Numbered from the stretch's first letter, positions 12,640 to 23,756 are shown. The stretch is DNA of 64,000 nucleotides from Petrolisthes cinctipes (GCA_033782935.1 JAWQEG010001313.1:710001-774000), one strand, 5' to 3'. Notes: generated by a model not told the origin, from the letters alone. Numbers and translations: made by a program.

Positions 12640-13113
12640 AAGAAGTGAAAGATGCCGTAGAGGAGAAGAGGAAGGCATAAAGGAGAACATTACAGAGGAA
12701 TGTGCCGGAAGAAGGAGGTTAAAAGAGAAAGAGGAGAAGGGAAGTCTGGTAGTGTGAGAATGAAGAGAGAGGATGGAGTTACTGTGAGTAGAAGTGAGGA
12801 AGTGAAAGAAGTGTGGAAGAGGCATTTTGATTGGTTGATGAATGAGGGGACGGGAGGGGAGGCGGTGGTGACAGGCTTGGGAATGGAGGCAGGTGGTAGA
12901 CGACAGGATGTACAGGGAGAATTAGGAAGGGAAGAGGTTAGGAAAGCAATAGGAAAGTTGAAGATGGGAAAGGCACCGAGAGTGGATGGGATAACTGCTG
13001 AAATGTTAAAGAGTGGGGGGGAGGTAGTGGTGGAGTGGATGTTGCTTATATGTACATTGGCCTGGAGGCAGGGAGAGGTGCCAGAAGACTGGAGGAGAGC
13101 CATAATTGTACCT
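12640..13113 (+). pseudogene. LINE-A linker and RT start inside the palindrome spacer
   Basis: In-phase text starts with a linker (EEVKEVWKRHFDWLMNEG). It continues to VRKAIGKLKMGKAPRVDG, the conserved first RT block with R where glycine is usual, then to PEDWRRAIIVP, where it stops. The expected continuation of RT motif 2 is replaced at about 13113 by reverse-complement endonuclease sequence. An early frameshift and stops near 12700-12757 disrupt the linker. This is the only large stretch of the palindrome present once. Confidence 0.75.
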
Positions 13114-14029
13114 CATCCACTGCCACATAATCAATCAAACTCTTTTGCTCTCCTCTCTCATCCCTTCTCTTCCATGTATACCTGTGGATCATCTTGTGCT
13201 GAAAGAAGGTGTTCGCCAAGAACAACCCCCTCTCAGCACAGACATCCACTAGGTACTCACCATTCTCATTTGTTCCTTCTACACCCCATTTACCCACAAT
13301 ATTCCCCACTTCCTCACCTCCCACCTTTCCATTCATGTTTCCCATCATCACTACTCTCCTTCCATTATCAATTCTTCTCAGACATGTATTCAACTCTTCC
13401 CAAAACACTCTCATCTTCTCTCTCCCCGTCTTACTCTTTTCATTCACTGGTGCATAAGCACACACCCACGCATACTTTACCATCCCAATCTTTCCAGTCA
13501 TTCATACTATTCTTGATCCATTCCACCCGTGTCCATCCACTCCCTTCCACACCCACGGAGACACCAACAGCGCACACCCTTCCTTCCCTCTTCCTTTACT
13601 CTTTTCATTCATACCCGTCCATATTACTCCTCCCTCCATTCCCTCCCACAGTCCACTACTCTCCCTTCCTTCCTGACACTCAACCACTCCACATCCTTTC
13701 ACATGTGTCTCCGTCACTCCCATCACATCCACTCTTCCTTTCTTGAAACATTCTACAATCTCTCGCCTCTTGGTCCCATCCGTCATTCCATTCACATTCA
13801 CAGTTACCACTCTCATACATTCCCTCTTCCTCACTCCCTCTACAGGGCAACCCGGAGACCCTCCCCCGCCAGTAGCCATAGCTGTCCACTCCCCCATTGG
13901 GGGGCCACTGATGGCTGGCAAGGCCAATGCAGTGCTCATTCCCGGAGGGACACGGGCCGTCGGCATTGTCAAAAGGTAAAAAAACATGGTCATAAATTTA
14001 AAGGAAATGATTACAAAATATAAAAACAC
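13114..14029 (-). pseudogene. LINE-A: APE-type endonuclease fragment (right of centre)
   Basis: Reverse-complement partner of 11792-12639, with the same internal TGA. It runs 23 residues further at its 3' end (13113-13181), to GEQKSLIDYVAVDE, the block that leads to the final endonuclease histidine. The break at about 13113 joins this copy tail to tail with the plus-strand RT start; both sides share CCTC at the joint. Confidence 0.8.
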
Positions 14030-14215
14030 ACAATCAAAGAATTTAAAATCTTAAAACACTAAAAATACAATAAAAACCTTAAAACCTATATGTGGGGGAA
14101 GCTAGGTCTCACCCCCACACCGCCTTCCCCTTTGGCTCCACCTCCTAAATGGATAAAAACAAGATAAAAAAAGGAAGTGTACCCCCGAGGTCACCGCTTG
14201 GAGGTGGGGTAAGGC

Positions 14216-15590
14216 TTACCTACCCTTACTGGGGAGGGGTAGGTCACCGAGGTTTTTGCTTTTCCCAATACTGCTAGCACTTCTCCACAGTAGCAATCCT
14301 CGAACCCATTGGTTACGATATTGCCACTGCGCAAAGCTACACCACCTCATAAATCCTTCTCTATGATTATGAACATTTTTTGTACAAATGTATGCTGCTT
14401 CCAATGCTTTCCTCATTTTCTTATCCAAACCACTATGAATGATTGATGAATCCTTCCATCTGGGTAAATTATTACATTCTTCAATATGCAGTACCAATGA
14501 ATTAGCTGTGTTGTACTTTCTTACGTCAGCTTTATGTTCATATAATCTTTTCTTTATACCTCTTCCTGTTTCTCCTATATACATCTTGTCACACCCATTA
14601 CATGGTATACTATATATCACGCTGTTGTTATTGACACGCTTGTTCTTGTTTGCCTGTGTTAGTTCGCCGATTCTCTTTCCAGATGATGTTGTAATTTTTA
14701 AGCCAACCTTGTTCATATGTCTATCTAATATCGAGCCAATATTAGAATTAGGTACACATACAAATCTTTTCTCATTTTTCTCGCTGTTATTAGTTTCATC
14801 TTTCTTTCGTTCGATGATTTTAAGTGCTTTGTTTTTTAGCTTAATTAGCAAACCTACAGGGTATTTCAATTTCTTAAATGCCTCTATTATATACTTAATT
14901 TCATCGTCCAAGCTGTCATTACCACATATCCTGTAAGCTCTTAGAAAAAATCCTATCACCACTCCAGACTTAATCCTAGCATTGTGAGCTGATAGATAGT
15001 GAATAAAGTCATCTTTGTTAGTGGGTTTCCGGTACACTGAGAATTTTACGCCTTGTTCCGTTTTTCTTATTATAGTGTCTAGAAACGGTAGCATGTTCTC
15101 TTTTTCTTCCTCAGTGGCATCGCAAGCTGTTTGGCCACCTTATGTGGCGTACTACCTATGCCAGATGTTATTGGTCTCATTGGAATATTCGGTTTATGTA
15201 CTTTTGGAAGTCCTCTCACCCTCGGTAGTTGTGGATTTTCTTCTAGTAATCTGATGAGTCGCTTGCCTTTCTCCGATCTTCTCATTATTTTTCTTGCTTC
15301 CTTATTGAATTTTTCTGATTCACTCTCAGCATATCCTATACATTTCTTCTTGTACGTGGATTCATCATTAAGGAGGTTCATCATCTTGTCTATGTAATTG
15401 CATTTATTTAGTATTATCACTCCTCCACCTTTATCTGCACTGGTTATCATTATGTTGGGTCACTTTTTAGGGATATTAAAGCCTCGTTGTATCTCCTCGG
15501 TAGTGCACTTGGTTGCTCATTAGATAGGGCTTTGTAACACGCTAAAACACCTTGAATGAACCCTTTTTCTACATCATTGTCTGACCACTT
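14216..15590 (-). pseudogene. PLE-B with RT core deleted, mirror copy
   Basis: Mirror of 10231-11605; the endonuclease frame (14216-15094) is identical in translation. Confidence 0.8.
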
Positions 15591-15610
15591 CTAATTCTTA
15601 GACACATATT

Positions 15611-15832
15611 TTGCATAGTGACTTAGTGTTAAACTTATCCAGCAGAATCCTAACCAAATACGAAAAGGAAGCTCTTTCTCTTGGTCTTAAGTTTGACACA
15701 GGGGAAGATAGAAAAAGCTATGCCGAATATATATATATTCTCTTTCAAACAAACGAGGTTGAAGGAAATGGCTTGTTCTGCATTAATGAGTTTATTATTT
15801 ATATTTTCAATATTTCTTACAATATTTCTTAA
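15611..15832 (+). pseudogene. PLE-B inverted N-terminal piece, mirror copy
   Basis: Mirror of 9989-10210, again opposite in strand to the body of PLE-B beside it. Confidence 0.55.
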
Positions 15833-15887
15833 GTCTTCACTTAGATGGTGGATGAGTGAGGCAAAAGTTGAGTTGTTGGGGGAGGTC

Positions 15888-15919
15888 GACGTTTCGTCCA
15901 GTACATCGGACATCTTCAG
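15888..15919 (-). ncRNA. Hammerhead-like motif, mirror copy
   Basis: Mirror of 9902-9933, with identical core and stem II. Confidence 0.45.
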
Positions 15920-16001
15920 GAGGAAGTGGCGATTCTGAGTGGGTGAGGGGTATTTATCTGTTTTCCGTATGTGGGGTGGGAGGGGCCACCATATCAGAGG
16001 C

Positions 16002-16498
16002 CTAGTGATTGGTGGATAGGGGGTAGCTTCTGATTCTGGTGCTACGTCTGAGTTGTTGGTTGGTTGTAGTGGTGGTGGGTAAGATGTTAGATGTTTGTGG
16101 TGGGTCAGTAGGTGTTGGAGGTGTGGTGAGTATCCTGACGGTGTTGGTGATGTGTCGTTTTCTGGAGGGCAGTATTTGGAGGTCTTGTGTCTGGTTGTTA
16201 ATAGAGGGTTGTAGGGTTTCTATGTAGATCGCTTCTAGGTAGGAGAGTCTTCTGCTGTCTGTTTCTTTGTCTAGTATGGTGGTATTGTTTACTAGTTTGT
16301 CTCGTGTCAGAGCTTGGTTGTCGTGGGTAAGGTAGTGGTCTTTTATAGACCCTGACTGGAGGTGCATGGTGAGACGACGAGACAGTGATGTTTGTGTTTT
16401 ACCAACATAGTGGTGAGGCTCACAGTCCACACTGTTACAGGTGTGTTGGTAAATCACGTGGTCACTGTTCATCGGTCTCTTGGGGGTAGTAGGTCGGT

Positions 16499-16499
<1 letters not shown>
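16002..16499 (-). pseudogene. PLE-A GIY-YIG endonuclease, mirror copy
   Basis: Mirror of 9322-9819. All GIY-YIG residues named there are kept. Confidence 0.75.

Positions 16500-16502
<3 letters not shown>

Positions 16503-16537
<35 letters not shown>
16503..16537. repeat. Short TA microsatellite (35 bases)
   Basis: Counterpart of the 127-base tract at 9192-9318. Confidence 0.95.
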
Positions 16538-16539
<2 letters not shown>

Positions 16540-16678
16540 ACCCCCAAAAAGGGTCGGGTATTGGTGTGGAAACCAGACTGTTGGGCCCGCCAGCACAGGC
16601 ATAAAGCCCAAGCAGAGGTATTTTTCCGTGCAAACAAACAACAAAACAATCCACAGTCGGTTGATTCTACAACCAGCT

Positions 16679-17296
16679 ATGGTCCAGTCAACACCTACTA
16701 CCGACCCCACCACTTCCCCTGCTTACAGTCTTGTTGGCAGGGTGAAGGGGTTTAACCATTCGAAGGGATGGCTTTGTTACCTGCTACGAGCGAGATTACC
16801 TCGTCCACATGAAGGGCATTTTTCTCTCTGCTGCTACCACCTCACCACCATCACTGGGGGACGGAGAGGAAGTGAGGAAGGGTGTGGAGGCTACCAACGT
16901 AGCCGGACCTGATGGTGGGCAGGTCCTAGGCTCACTCCATGCTCGTGGAGGAAGACAGCTGACGCCCAGCCACCCAAGCAACGGCAGCAGCAGGCAGACA
17001 CCTTCACCGTCTGCACCAAGACTGCTGTTGCCTTAGCTGCAGAAGGGCTAGGTCGTCTCTCTGACTTCCTCCTGGAAGATGGAGGGGAATGGCAGATGGC
17101 TGGGAGGAGGAAGATGAAAAGGAGGAGAAGGATGGACAGCCAGTCATCAGAACAACAGCTGCCTGACACCACCAAATTTTGGATGACCGCTTCTCCTCGC
17201 CTCGATCTTTTCCAACAACATATCTCCCGGCGACGTGACCCCGACATCTTCCAGGTCAAGAAAGAATGGAATACCCCAGTACGACGACCGCTTTAG
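16679..17296 (+). pseudogene. Decayed cold-shock-domain gene, CSD gene 2
   Basis: The start [20 protein letters not shown] parallels CSD gene 1, then GRVKGFN replaces the conserved KWFN, and a frame slip follows before the RNP1 block. After the slip another frame gives [13 protein letters not shown] and GDGEEV. The strand after that is missing relative to gene 1, and the text then resumes with [14 protein letters not shown]. The C-terminal part is better kept than in gene 1: LGRLSDFLLEDGGEWQ, then RRKMKRRRRM, then RLDLFQQHISRRRDPDIF and a stop at 17296. It lies about 170 bases upstream of gene 1 in the same orientation, so the two look like a tandem duplication. Both leaders end in a CACAGTCGG word. 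Confidence 0.6.
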
Positions 17297-17465
17297 TGAT
17301 TTATATAAGAAAAAGAAAACTTATGATTGCCTTAATGCCCCCCAAAAAGGGTGATAGGCATTAATCCAAAATAACAAACAAACACAGTCGGTCCATGAGT
17401 AGATAGGCATAAGACCCTATATCTTCTTTTCTTCACAGTCGGCGGGGAGAGAGAATGCACAAGAC

Positions 17466-17825
17466 ATGAGCCCAGCAACGACTCCACCAGCTGACACCAT
17501 TTTCTCTGCCACTTGTCTTGCTGGCAGGGTGAAGTGGTTCAACTTCATCAAGGGCTATGGTTTTGTGACCGCCTACAACAGTGACTTCTTCATCCACAGG
17601 ACAGGCATCCTTCTCTCTGCTGCCACCACTTCACCATCATCATTGAGGGATGGAGAGGAGGTGTCTTTCACTGTGGAGGAAGGGATGAAGGGCGTGGAGG
17701 CTACCAACGTAGGTGGACTTGATGGTGGTAAAGTCCTCGGCTCACTCCATGCCCATGGGAGGAAGACGGCTGACACCCAACCACCGCAGCAACGGCAGCA
17801 GCAGGCAGACATCATTACCGTCTGA
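17466..17825 (+). CDS. Cold-shock-domain protein, CSD gene 1
   Basis: A 119-residue open frame. Residues about 18-85 match a Y-box/cold-shock domain, a small beta barrel that binds single-stranded RNA or DNA: LAGRVKWFNFIKGYGFVTA contains KWFN and RNP1 (KGYGFV), DFFIHRTGI is RNP2, and DGEEVSFTVEEGMKGVEATN is the final pair of strands. The N-terminus is short and the C-terminus is Gln-rich (QQRQQQ). The start is the first ATG after a leader holding CACAGTCGG and fits the domain. The frame ends at a TGA, where gene 2 has one extra base (TCTGCACC against TCTGACC), so the original protein was probably longer. Whether it is a host gene, a retrocopy or element cargo is open; no intron is visible inside the domain. 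Confidence 0.7.
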   Translation: MSPATTPPADTIFSATCLAGRVKWFNFIKGYGFVTAYNSDFFIHRTGILLSAATTSPSSLRDGEEVSFTVEEGMKGVEATNVGGLDGGKVLGSLHAHGRKTADTQPPQQRQQQADIITV

Positions 17826-18437
17826 CCAAGACTGCTGTTGCCTTAGCTGCAGAAGGGCTGGGTCGTCTTTCCGACCTCCTCCAAGACATATTCAGGAGAA
17901 ATGGCTTGCCACCAATAGCCATTTCACCTGATCTACAACCCCCGCCCCCCACCACCACCACCAAGAAACGAGGCAGCAAGATGGAGGAGGAGCAGAGCTG
18001 ACGCACCAATAACCACACCTCCGGCCCACCCCAGTCGCCGATTGATGTTGCCTCGCCCACTCAACGGGGGAATGTTGGAAAGGAATCACCACTACCACCA
18101 CCATCTGAGACTGCCCAACAAGACCCCGAGATGGAGGAGGACACAGACACCAGTTCCTACTCCACCTCCACCTCAACCACCACCACCAAAGATGACCCCA
18201 CCGGCGACAACATGGACATGGAGGATGGCAGATGGCAGGGAAGAGGAAGAGGGGGAGAAGGACAGACAGTCCACCAACACCACCACCACCTACTGTCACT
18301 ATAGAGCTACTGTCACTTACTGTCCCCTTGACCTCTTCTTCCAGTACACCTCACGCTACCGGGACCCCGACGTCTTCAAAGTTTGGGAGGTGTGGACGAA
18401 CAGAGCAACACCGTCTGCTCGTCCACTCTCCAAAACA
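17826..18437 (+). pseudogene. Frameshifted C-terminal tail of CSD gene 1
   Basis: In the next frame the text continues with TKTAVALAAEGLGRLSDLLQ, which gene 2 matches almost exactly, then a Pro/Thr-rich stretch and a stop near 18001. Further on, in other frames, PLDLFFQYTSRYRDPDVFKV corresponds to the end of gene 2. The tail thus holds several frame breaks and is cut off by the SINE target duplication at 18438. Function of the tail is unknown; the Leu-rich segment could be a short helix. Confidence 0.5.
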
Positions 18438-18448
18438 TCAACACAACA

Positions 18449-18658
18449 CTCTGTAGGGAGGTATTGCCTGCATTAGTGATGTGGGCAATACTTTAACGGT
18501 TTTGGCATCCCTTCGGCCCCAGACACTAGCTTTTAGTTCTTAAACTATCCCTCTATTCTTTCTATTTCCTTCCTGTTTGCTGTCTCACCTTTCTATCACC
18601 GTTTTCTGGTGCTATATGACCTCGCTGTTGCGGCGCCTAATATCAATCAATCAATCAA
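18449..18658 (+). mobile_element. TCAA-tailed SINE-like element
   Basis: About 210 bases starting CTCTGTAGGGAGGTATTGCC and ending in GTTGCGGCGCCTAATA and a TCAA tail. Flanking duplications TCAACACAACA at 18438-18448 and 18659-18669 show insertion by retrotransposition. Related copies are at 28815-29014, 29911-30122 and 31251-31450. No convincing A and B boxes of an RNA polymerase III promoter were seen, so it may instead be a short LINE-derived tail. It inserted next to the end of CSD gene 1. Confidence 0.75.
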
Positions 18659-18711
18659 TCAACACAACAAATCTCCTGCCGATTTCCAACACACAGAGGA
18701 GGAGGAGACAC

Positions 18712-18714
<3 letters not shown>

Positions 18715-18763
<49 letters not shown>

Positions 18764-18845
18764 TGACACACACACACACACACACCTTGACACACACACA
18801 CCTTGACACACACACTCACACACACCTTGACACACACACACCCTG
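18715..18845. repeat. CA microsatellite with CCTTGACA interruptions
   Basis: Mirror of 6886-7016, one CA unit longer. Confidence 0.9.
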
Positions 18846-18890
18846 ACACACCCGTACACTTTTCCACATACATACAAGCAATCACTCTAT

Positions 18891-19904
18891 AAATATATCG
18901 CCTTAATGACCATTAACAAGTCGATAGGCATAAAGCATAATTAACAACAACAACACAGTGGGCAGGTCTCCCTCAGTGTACTTTCCTGCCACATACCAGC
19001 TTTGTGTGTGGTAGTCTTATCTACCGGATACTCCTTATGTGTGTGCCTGCTATCTCCACCATTATCATCACTACTCAGTGTACAAACCTGGTAGATGATA
19101 AAGCACACTCAAAGTGTCCTTTACTTGTTTAAGTGTTAAGTGTTATGGCTACACTCAAGGGAGCTTTCTGTCATTACTAGTGTTAATATTGGTACGTTTA
19201 GTCATTATTTCTCTGGGAGGAATGGGTATTCATAGGTGTTGATCATTAACATGTAGAGTATTAAGGTATATTCTCTACCTCATGCACTGTACAAGAATCC
19301 TTATTTTTGTGTGAAGGAATAAGGAAGGTCTCTCGTAGATGCCTATCGTTTGTAATTGTCCTACCCAAACATTTTATATACGGTTCATTTATACTGTGTA
19401 TCGCCTTACTAAACGTATTGATTAACACCTTGAGAGCATATGGTAATGGTAAACATAGACATCGGGTCGTGTTTCAATCAAGCCGCCGCGTACATGCCAA
19501 ACTAACTCTCTTCATTTATTGTCATATTTAATCATGGTTATCCACCTGGTATATTTTTAATCATGGAAGATAAGGGCTATGGTGTAGAATCTTTCGTTGC
19601 TAACCCCTCCCCTGACTGAACCACCAGGTTTTGGAGGAACGTCTGGTACGCCACCCTCGTTTTGGTGGATTTTAGTTGGTCATAATGTAAATATTTGTCT
19701 GTATTCTTGTGCCTCATTCTGTTATGTTTTCGTGATGTGTGTGTGTGTGTGTGTGTGTAGTCATTGGATTTTCATGGGTCCCGCCTACCCTTATGTATTG
19801 TTGTCTGCCTATTGATTGATTCCATGGCGCAAGGAATTAAAAAAAAAAAAAAAATCCCTGAATACATAAATATGTTTAGGAAGAAAGTTTGGATTAAAAT
19901 TTTC
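18891..19904. other. No gene recognised; third copy of the CSD leader motif
   Basis: From about 18897 the text CCTTAATG, then GATAGGCAT and finally CACAGTGGGC parallels the leader of CSD gene 1 (17328-17395), but no CSD follows. The rest is AT-rich with a short GT run near 19738 and an A run near 19840. Confidence 0.45.
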
Positions 19905-20880
19905 AGATCCCTTTACCTGATCACCCAAGTAAACTCACTAAGTCGGTAATTAAGGATGTTGTTGTAAAATATTTAGCTAAGCAGGGAATTGTGGACACCC
20001 TTGCTCTACCCGACACTGAAGATGAGGAATAAGCCCCTTTTAACCTTGCCACTATCCCTCCAACTCAGTCTGCTAAAACACCGGGTGGTAAAAGTAATAA
20101 CAAACCTGAAGTTTCTCAGATTACCCCGGTAGAAGTTGAAAATCTCCGGATAGAGATACAATACCAGCTCGAATGGGAGAAAATTTAACTTGAAAGAGAA
20201 AAACTAGAACTCGAAAGGGAAAAGTGGGCAGTGGGTAGAGAACAAGGTAGAGAAGGAAGCAGAGTGGAGGAAAAGGAACTGTCCTTTAACATGTCTAGTG
20301 TAACTGTAATGATACCTGCTTTTGATGAAGGTGATATTGAGGGTTCATTGAGCCTTTTCGATTGATTAGCAACTAAAAACAAGTGGCCTAAAGATGTCGC
20401 TGATTGCCCCTAAACAAACAGGTAAATCATTTTGTACTTACCCTTACCTAGATAGACCCGATGACTATGAGTTTGTCAAGCAACAGATTCTGTATGTCCA
20501 TGTGGTAACCCCAGAGACTTAGAGATAAATTCAGGAAACTGTTCAAAAATAAGCATCAAGCATATGTGGAATTTGCAAGCGATAAATTTTCTCTCGGTCA
20601 CCACCTATTCAGAACTTATTAATCTCATTGTCCTAGAGGAATTTAAAAGAAAAGTGCCCTTACCTATTGTGAAATACATAGAGGAGAGGGGTGAGATGGA
20701 ACTATTGAGGGTGGCTGAGCTAGCAGATGTGCAGGCTTTGAGGCTCCAGATCTGACAATTTCAAGTACAAAGATTCTAAGGATAAGCCGAGGGGTAGCGG
20801 GTTCACTACTAGCCAAATAACATGCATACTGTAGGATGCCAGGCCATACTATTGCTTTTTGTAAACACCACAAATGTACT
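19905..20880 (+). pseudogene. Decayed Ty3/gypsy gag
   Basis: The N-terminal text HPSKLTKSVIKDVVVKYLAK, an acidic linker and a charged helix (LEREKLELEREKW) are followed by VTVMIPAFDEGDIEGSLSLF and KNKWPKDVAD, typical of gypsy gags of the kind often annotated as SCAN-related. The C-terminal capsid part is TYSELINLIVLEEFKRKVPL and RVAELADVQALR (20606-20750). A broken zinc knuckle follows near 20822-20865, where a stop replaces one position between the cysteines (RMPGHTIAFC). Multiple stops and frame slips (for example near 20030, 20188 and 20364) show that it is dead. It would package RNA in the intact element. Confidence 0.65.
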
Positions 20881-20919
20881 ATAAGGCCAACGAATGTCGT
20901 AAAACACCCTCGCTGGTAC

Positions 20920-21100
20920 TATAACAGCTGCAGTATTTGGGAATTACCCTCACTTCCCTCCCTCTGTGGCTGGGTACTAGTTCGGAAGTTGTGACGTGCG
21001 TGTGAGCAACAGTTGACCTGGGTCACGGTAAAGGGCTTGATGAAGCCTATGTCCAGTGTCGGAACACATATAAAACAAAAATAAAATAAAATAAAGTAGT
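20920..21100 (+). mobile_element. Possible SINE-like insertion between gag and protease
   Basis: A GC-richer block with TGGCTGGGTACTAGTTCGGA, then GACCTGGGTCACGG and GATGAAGCCTATGTCC, ends in an AAAT-type simple tail before the protease frame. It interrupts the expected gag-to-protease path, which suggests a retroposed insertion. No target duplication could be fixed, so this is tentative. Confidence 0.3.
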
Positions 21101-21187
21101 AGGAAAAGTTTCATCTCTACTGCATCAGGTTTCTCTACGTCATCAAATCCTGTAGCTTCTAATAGTAGTGTTGTCCAATCAAAACAG

Positions 21188-21997
21188 TTGTTTGATGACT
21201 TTATTTTTGATGGTGAAGTGGCTTTGACAAAGGAGGGTCAGACCTATCCTATTAAGGTCTTACGAGACACGGTGACTTCTCAGTCCATACTGCTAAGTAA
21301 TGTTCTTCCCCATCTAGAAGATAACTTTACTGGAGATAAGGTATACTGTATACTAATTTCCAGTCTCACCTCTCAGACTTCATACCCTGTGGCCCATATT
21401 TATCTTAAGTGTTCCCTTGTCGCCTCGTGTGTCATCAAAGTGGCAGTACAGGAAGGAAACCTGCCTTTTGAAGGAATTCATTTATTGCTTGGTAATGACA
21501 TAGCAGGTAAACTTGTGGTACCTAATGTTCTAACTGTAGAAAAGCCTTTACCTGTATTCCCTTCTGAACCTTCTGATGTTTATCCCTCCTGCGTGTTGAC
21601 TTGTTCACAGGTCCAACAAGCCTCTCAGAAGCAATGTCAGTATCCGTCACTTTCCATGCCTCCTTTTGATATTATATCTAAACTAGATTTGATACAGGCA
21701 CAGGAAACTGACCTTTCTTTAGCTGCAGGGCGACATGCTGCTCTAGACAAGAAGGATGTAGACACCCTACCTGCCTTCTATTATGATCAAGGTGTACTCA
21801 TGAGTGCATACCGGCCTCTAACTCTATCAGCCAATTATTGTTGCTCAGAAACCCATCAGATTGTGTTACCTAGTTCAGTACACTCAGATGTATTAAAGCT
21901 AGCTCATGATGGTTACAGTGGACATCTTGGGTTTCGTAAAACTTACTATAAACTTACTAAAATCGCGCGCCAAATGTACCGCTCGAACAGAAGTTAG
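21188..21997 (+). pseudogene. Gypsy protease joined to an integrase zinc-binding region
   Basis: A 269-residue open frame. Residues about 20-115 resemble a retroelement aspartic protease: IKVLRDTVTSQSILLSNVLP stands where D-T/S-G is expected (glycine replaced by valine), and HLLLGNDIAGKLVVPNV is the flap-proximal strand typical of this gypsy group. From about residue 215 the text is the start of an integrase zinc-binding (HHCC) module: QIVLPSSVHSDVLKLAHDG, then GHLGFRKTYYKL. The RT and RNase H that should lie between are absent, so this is an internally deleted copy whose frame happens to stay open. No LTRs were identified. The frame ends at AGAACAGAAGTTAG, before the second half of the zinc module. 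Confidence 0.8.
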
Positions 21998-22610
21998 AAC
22001 TGAAATTTTCCGTTACCCAATGCCTGGGCCAGGCCCATGACTGATGTCATGGTTGAATAGCCTGGACATGACACCCATATGCATGACACCATGACATGGT
22101 CATGACATGTCTCGGAAATGTTTTAAATAAAAGTTTACGTCTAACTTTTATAATGGTCCTGACTGTATATCAATGAAAACACCTCTCACTAAGATAATAA
22201 TTTAATAAAGTTGCTTGCTAAACTATAATATGTGTCCTTAGTCCTATGTATATAGGCATCTTTCCCAGCAACGCCAGGTACCTCTGCTAGTAAATAATAT
22301 TAAAGGGAAGAAATGGTGTGTTTTACATATGTGTACGTGAGGCATGTAAGTGGTGGATGGGAGGGTAAGTAAGTAGAGGATGGGGCGTGAGGGGCAGGCG
22401 GTAGCGATGGAGGCGCCGTGTTGCCACTGCTCTACTCGTTTCCCTGGTTCCGTCTGGTGGAGGCAGGGTCTGTAGGGGCAGCCCAGCGACACGGTGGGCG
22501 AGAGTTGCGTGCCTGGTACCCGAACCGCTGGTGGCAGGAACATATGTGCTATGGTTGTTGATGTGTTGGTGGTGGTAGCACCCGATGTGGAGGAGGTTAC
22601 TGGCATGGAG
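21998..22610. other. No gene recognised
   Basis: Mirror of 3121-3733. Confidence 0.5.
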
Positions 22611-23240
22611 GTGGAGCCCAGCTGTGATCCTGTAGGGTGGGTGGTGACTGGAGTAGGTCCACCTTTACAGAGAGTGCCTCAAGCTAACGCGGGATGGTCG
22701 TGGCGTCGAGGGCGGGTGTAGGAGGTGGTAGTGCTGGTGCAGCTGGTTTGATGACTGGTTGCTGTTGTGGTGGTGGGGTGGCGATGGCTGCGGCAGTAGG
22801 TTGTGCCAGCCATACCCCAGCGTGGTCGTTGTGGGCCTCCATCAGTGTGTCAGCCAGTTCCCCGTACTGTTGGAGTGTGGGGTTGGCATGGACCAGGAGG
22901 TGGAGTTGCACCTCGGGAGGCAGGAGCAGGGTGTGCCGCACTCTGAAGATGCAGTCGATAAAGGGAGAGCCGGCCTCTACGTTCAACTGCTGCATGTGTC
23001 ACAACAGGACTGACTGGCGGCGTCCCTCCACTTACACGTCTTCCAGGGCCTTGTACTGCTGCATCGTTGACATCCCTTGAGCCGTCGTGATGGCCTCCTT
23101 CACCTCCTCGTACTTGGAACCAGAGGTATGGTGGTTGAGAAGTGGAGTAACAGATGCGAACACCTCCGAGGGTAGGACGAGTAGTACAGCCTGGTATTTC
23201 TCATCCTGAAAGGCGCTGCCGTGCCAGACCGCAGGAAAAG
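22611..23240 (-). pseudogene. Decayed gypsy-type gag fragment, mirror copy
   Basis: Mirror of 2491-3120. Confidence 0.6.
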
Positions 23241-23555
23241 GGTGGAACGTAAGGAATGTGGAGTGTGGAGTTGTGGGTGATGTTGAGTGAGAGTGTGACG
23301 GTGTTTTGTTAGGGTGGAGAGGCAGTGGGGGTGCCTTGTGTGGTGGAGTTGGTGGGGTACATGGTGGTGTGAGGGTGTGTATATGGAGTCGCGTGTCGTT
23401 AGGTTTTAGGGGCGAGAGAGTGTGGAGTGGAGACTAGGGTTGTAGGTGGAATGTGGGTGCGAAAATGTGGTGGGTGAATGTGGAGAAAAGTGGCGAGGTG
23501 TGTGTGGAGCGGGCTGAGTAGCGCACAGGTGGTGGGGGAAAAATTATGTACACAC

Positions 23556-23756
23556 GAGCTGGTAAATTCGCGACCTCGTATTTAGATGTTTATGCCATTT
23601 GAGCTGGTAACATTTATTTGGGGAGGAATCAGAGTAGGTGGAACATAGTAGAGGGACATGATACAATCTTTCACCAACAATGACACCATCCCCAAACAGT
23701 GTTACCAGGTCAGATGACATAAACATTTGGAAACGTGGTCGCGAATTTACGAGCTC
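23556..23756. mobile_element. Foldback MITE, mirror copy
   Basis: Mirror of 1975-2175. Confidence 0.65.

Noticed and set aside
18449..18658. tRNA gene inside the SINE-like element
   Set aside because: No cloverleaf or clear A and B boxes were found on either strand.
19905..21997. Possible endogenous virus
   Set aside because: Gag, protease and integrase pieces fit a Ty3/gypsy retrotransposon; no envelope-like or large-DNA-virus gene was seen.
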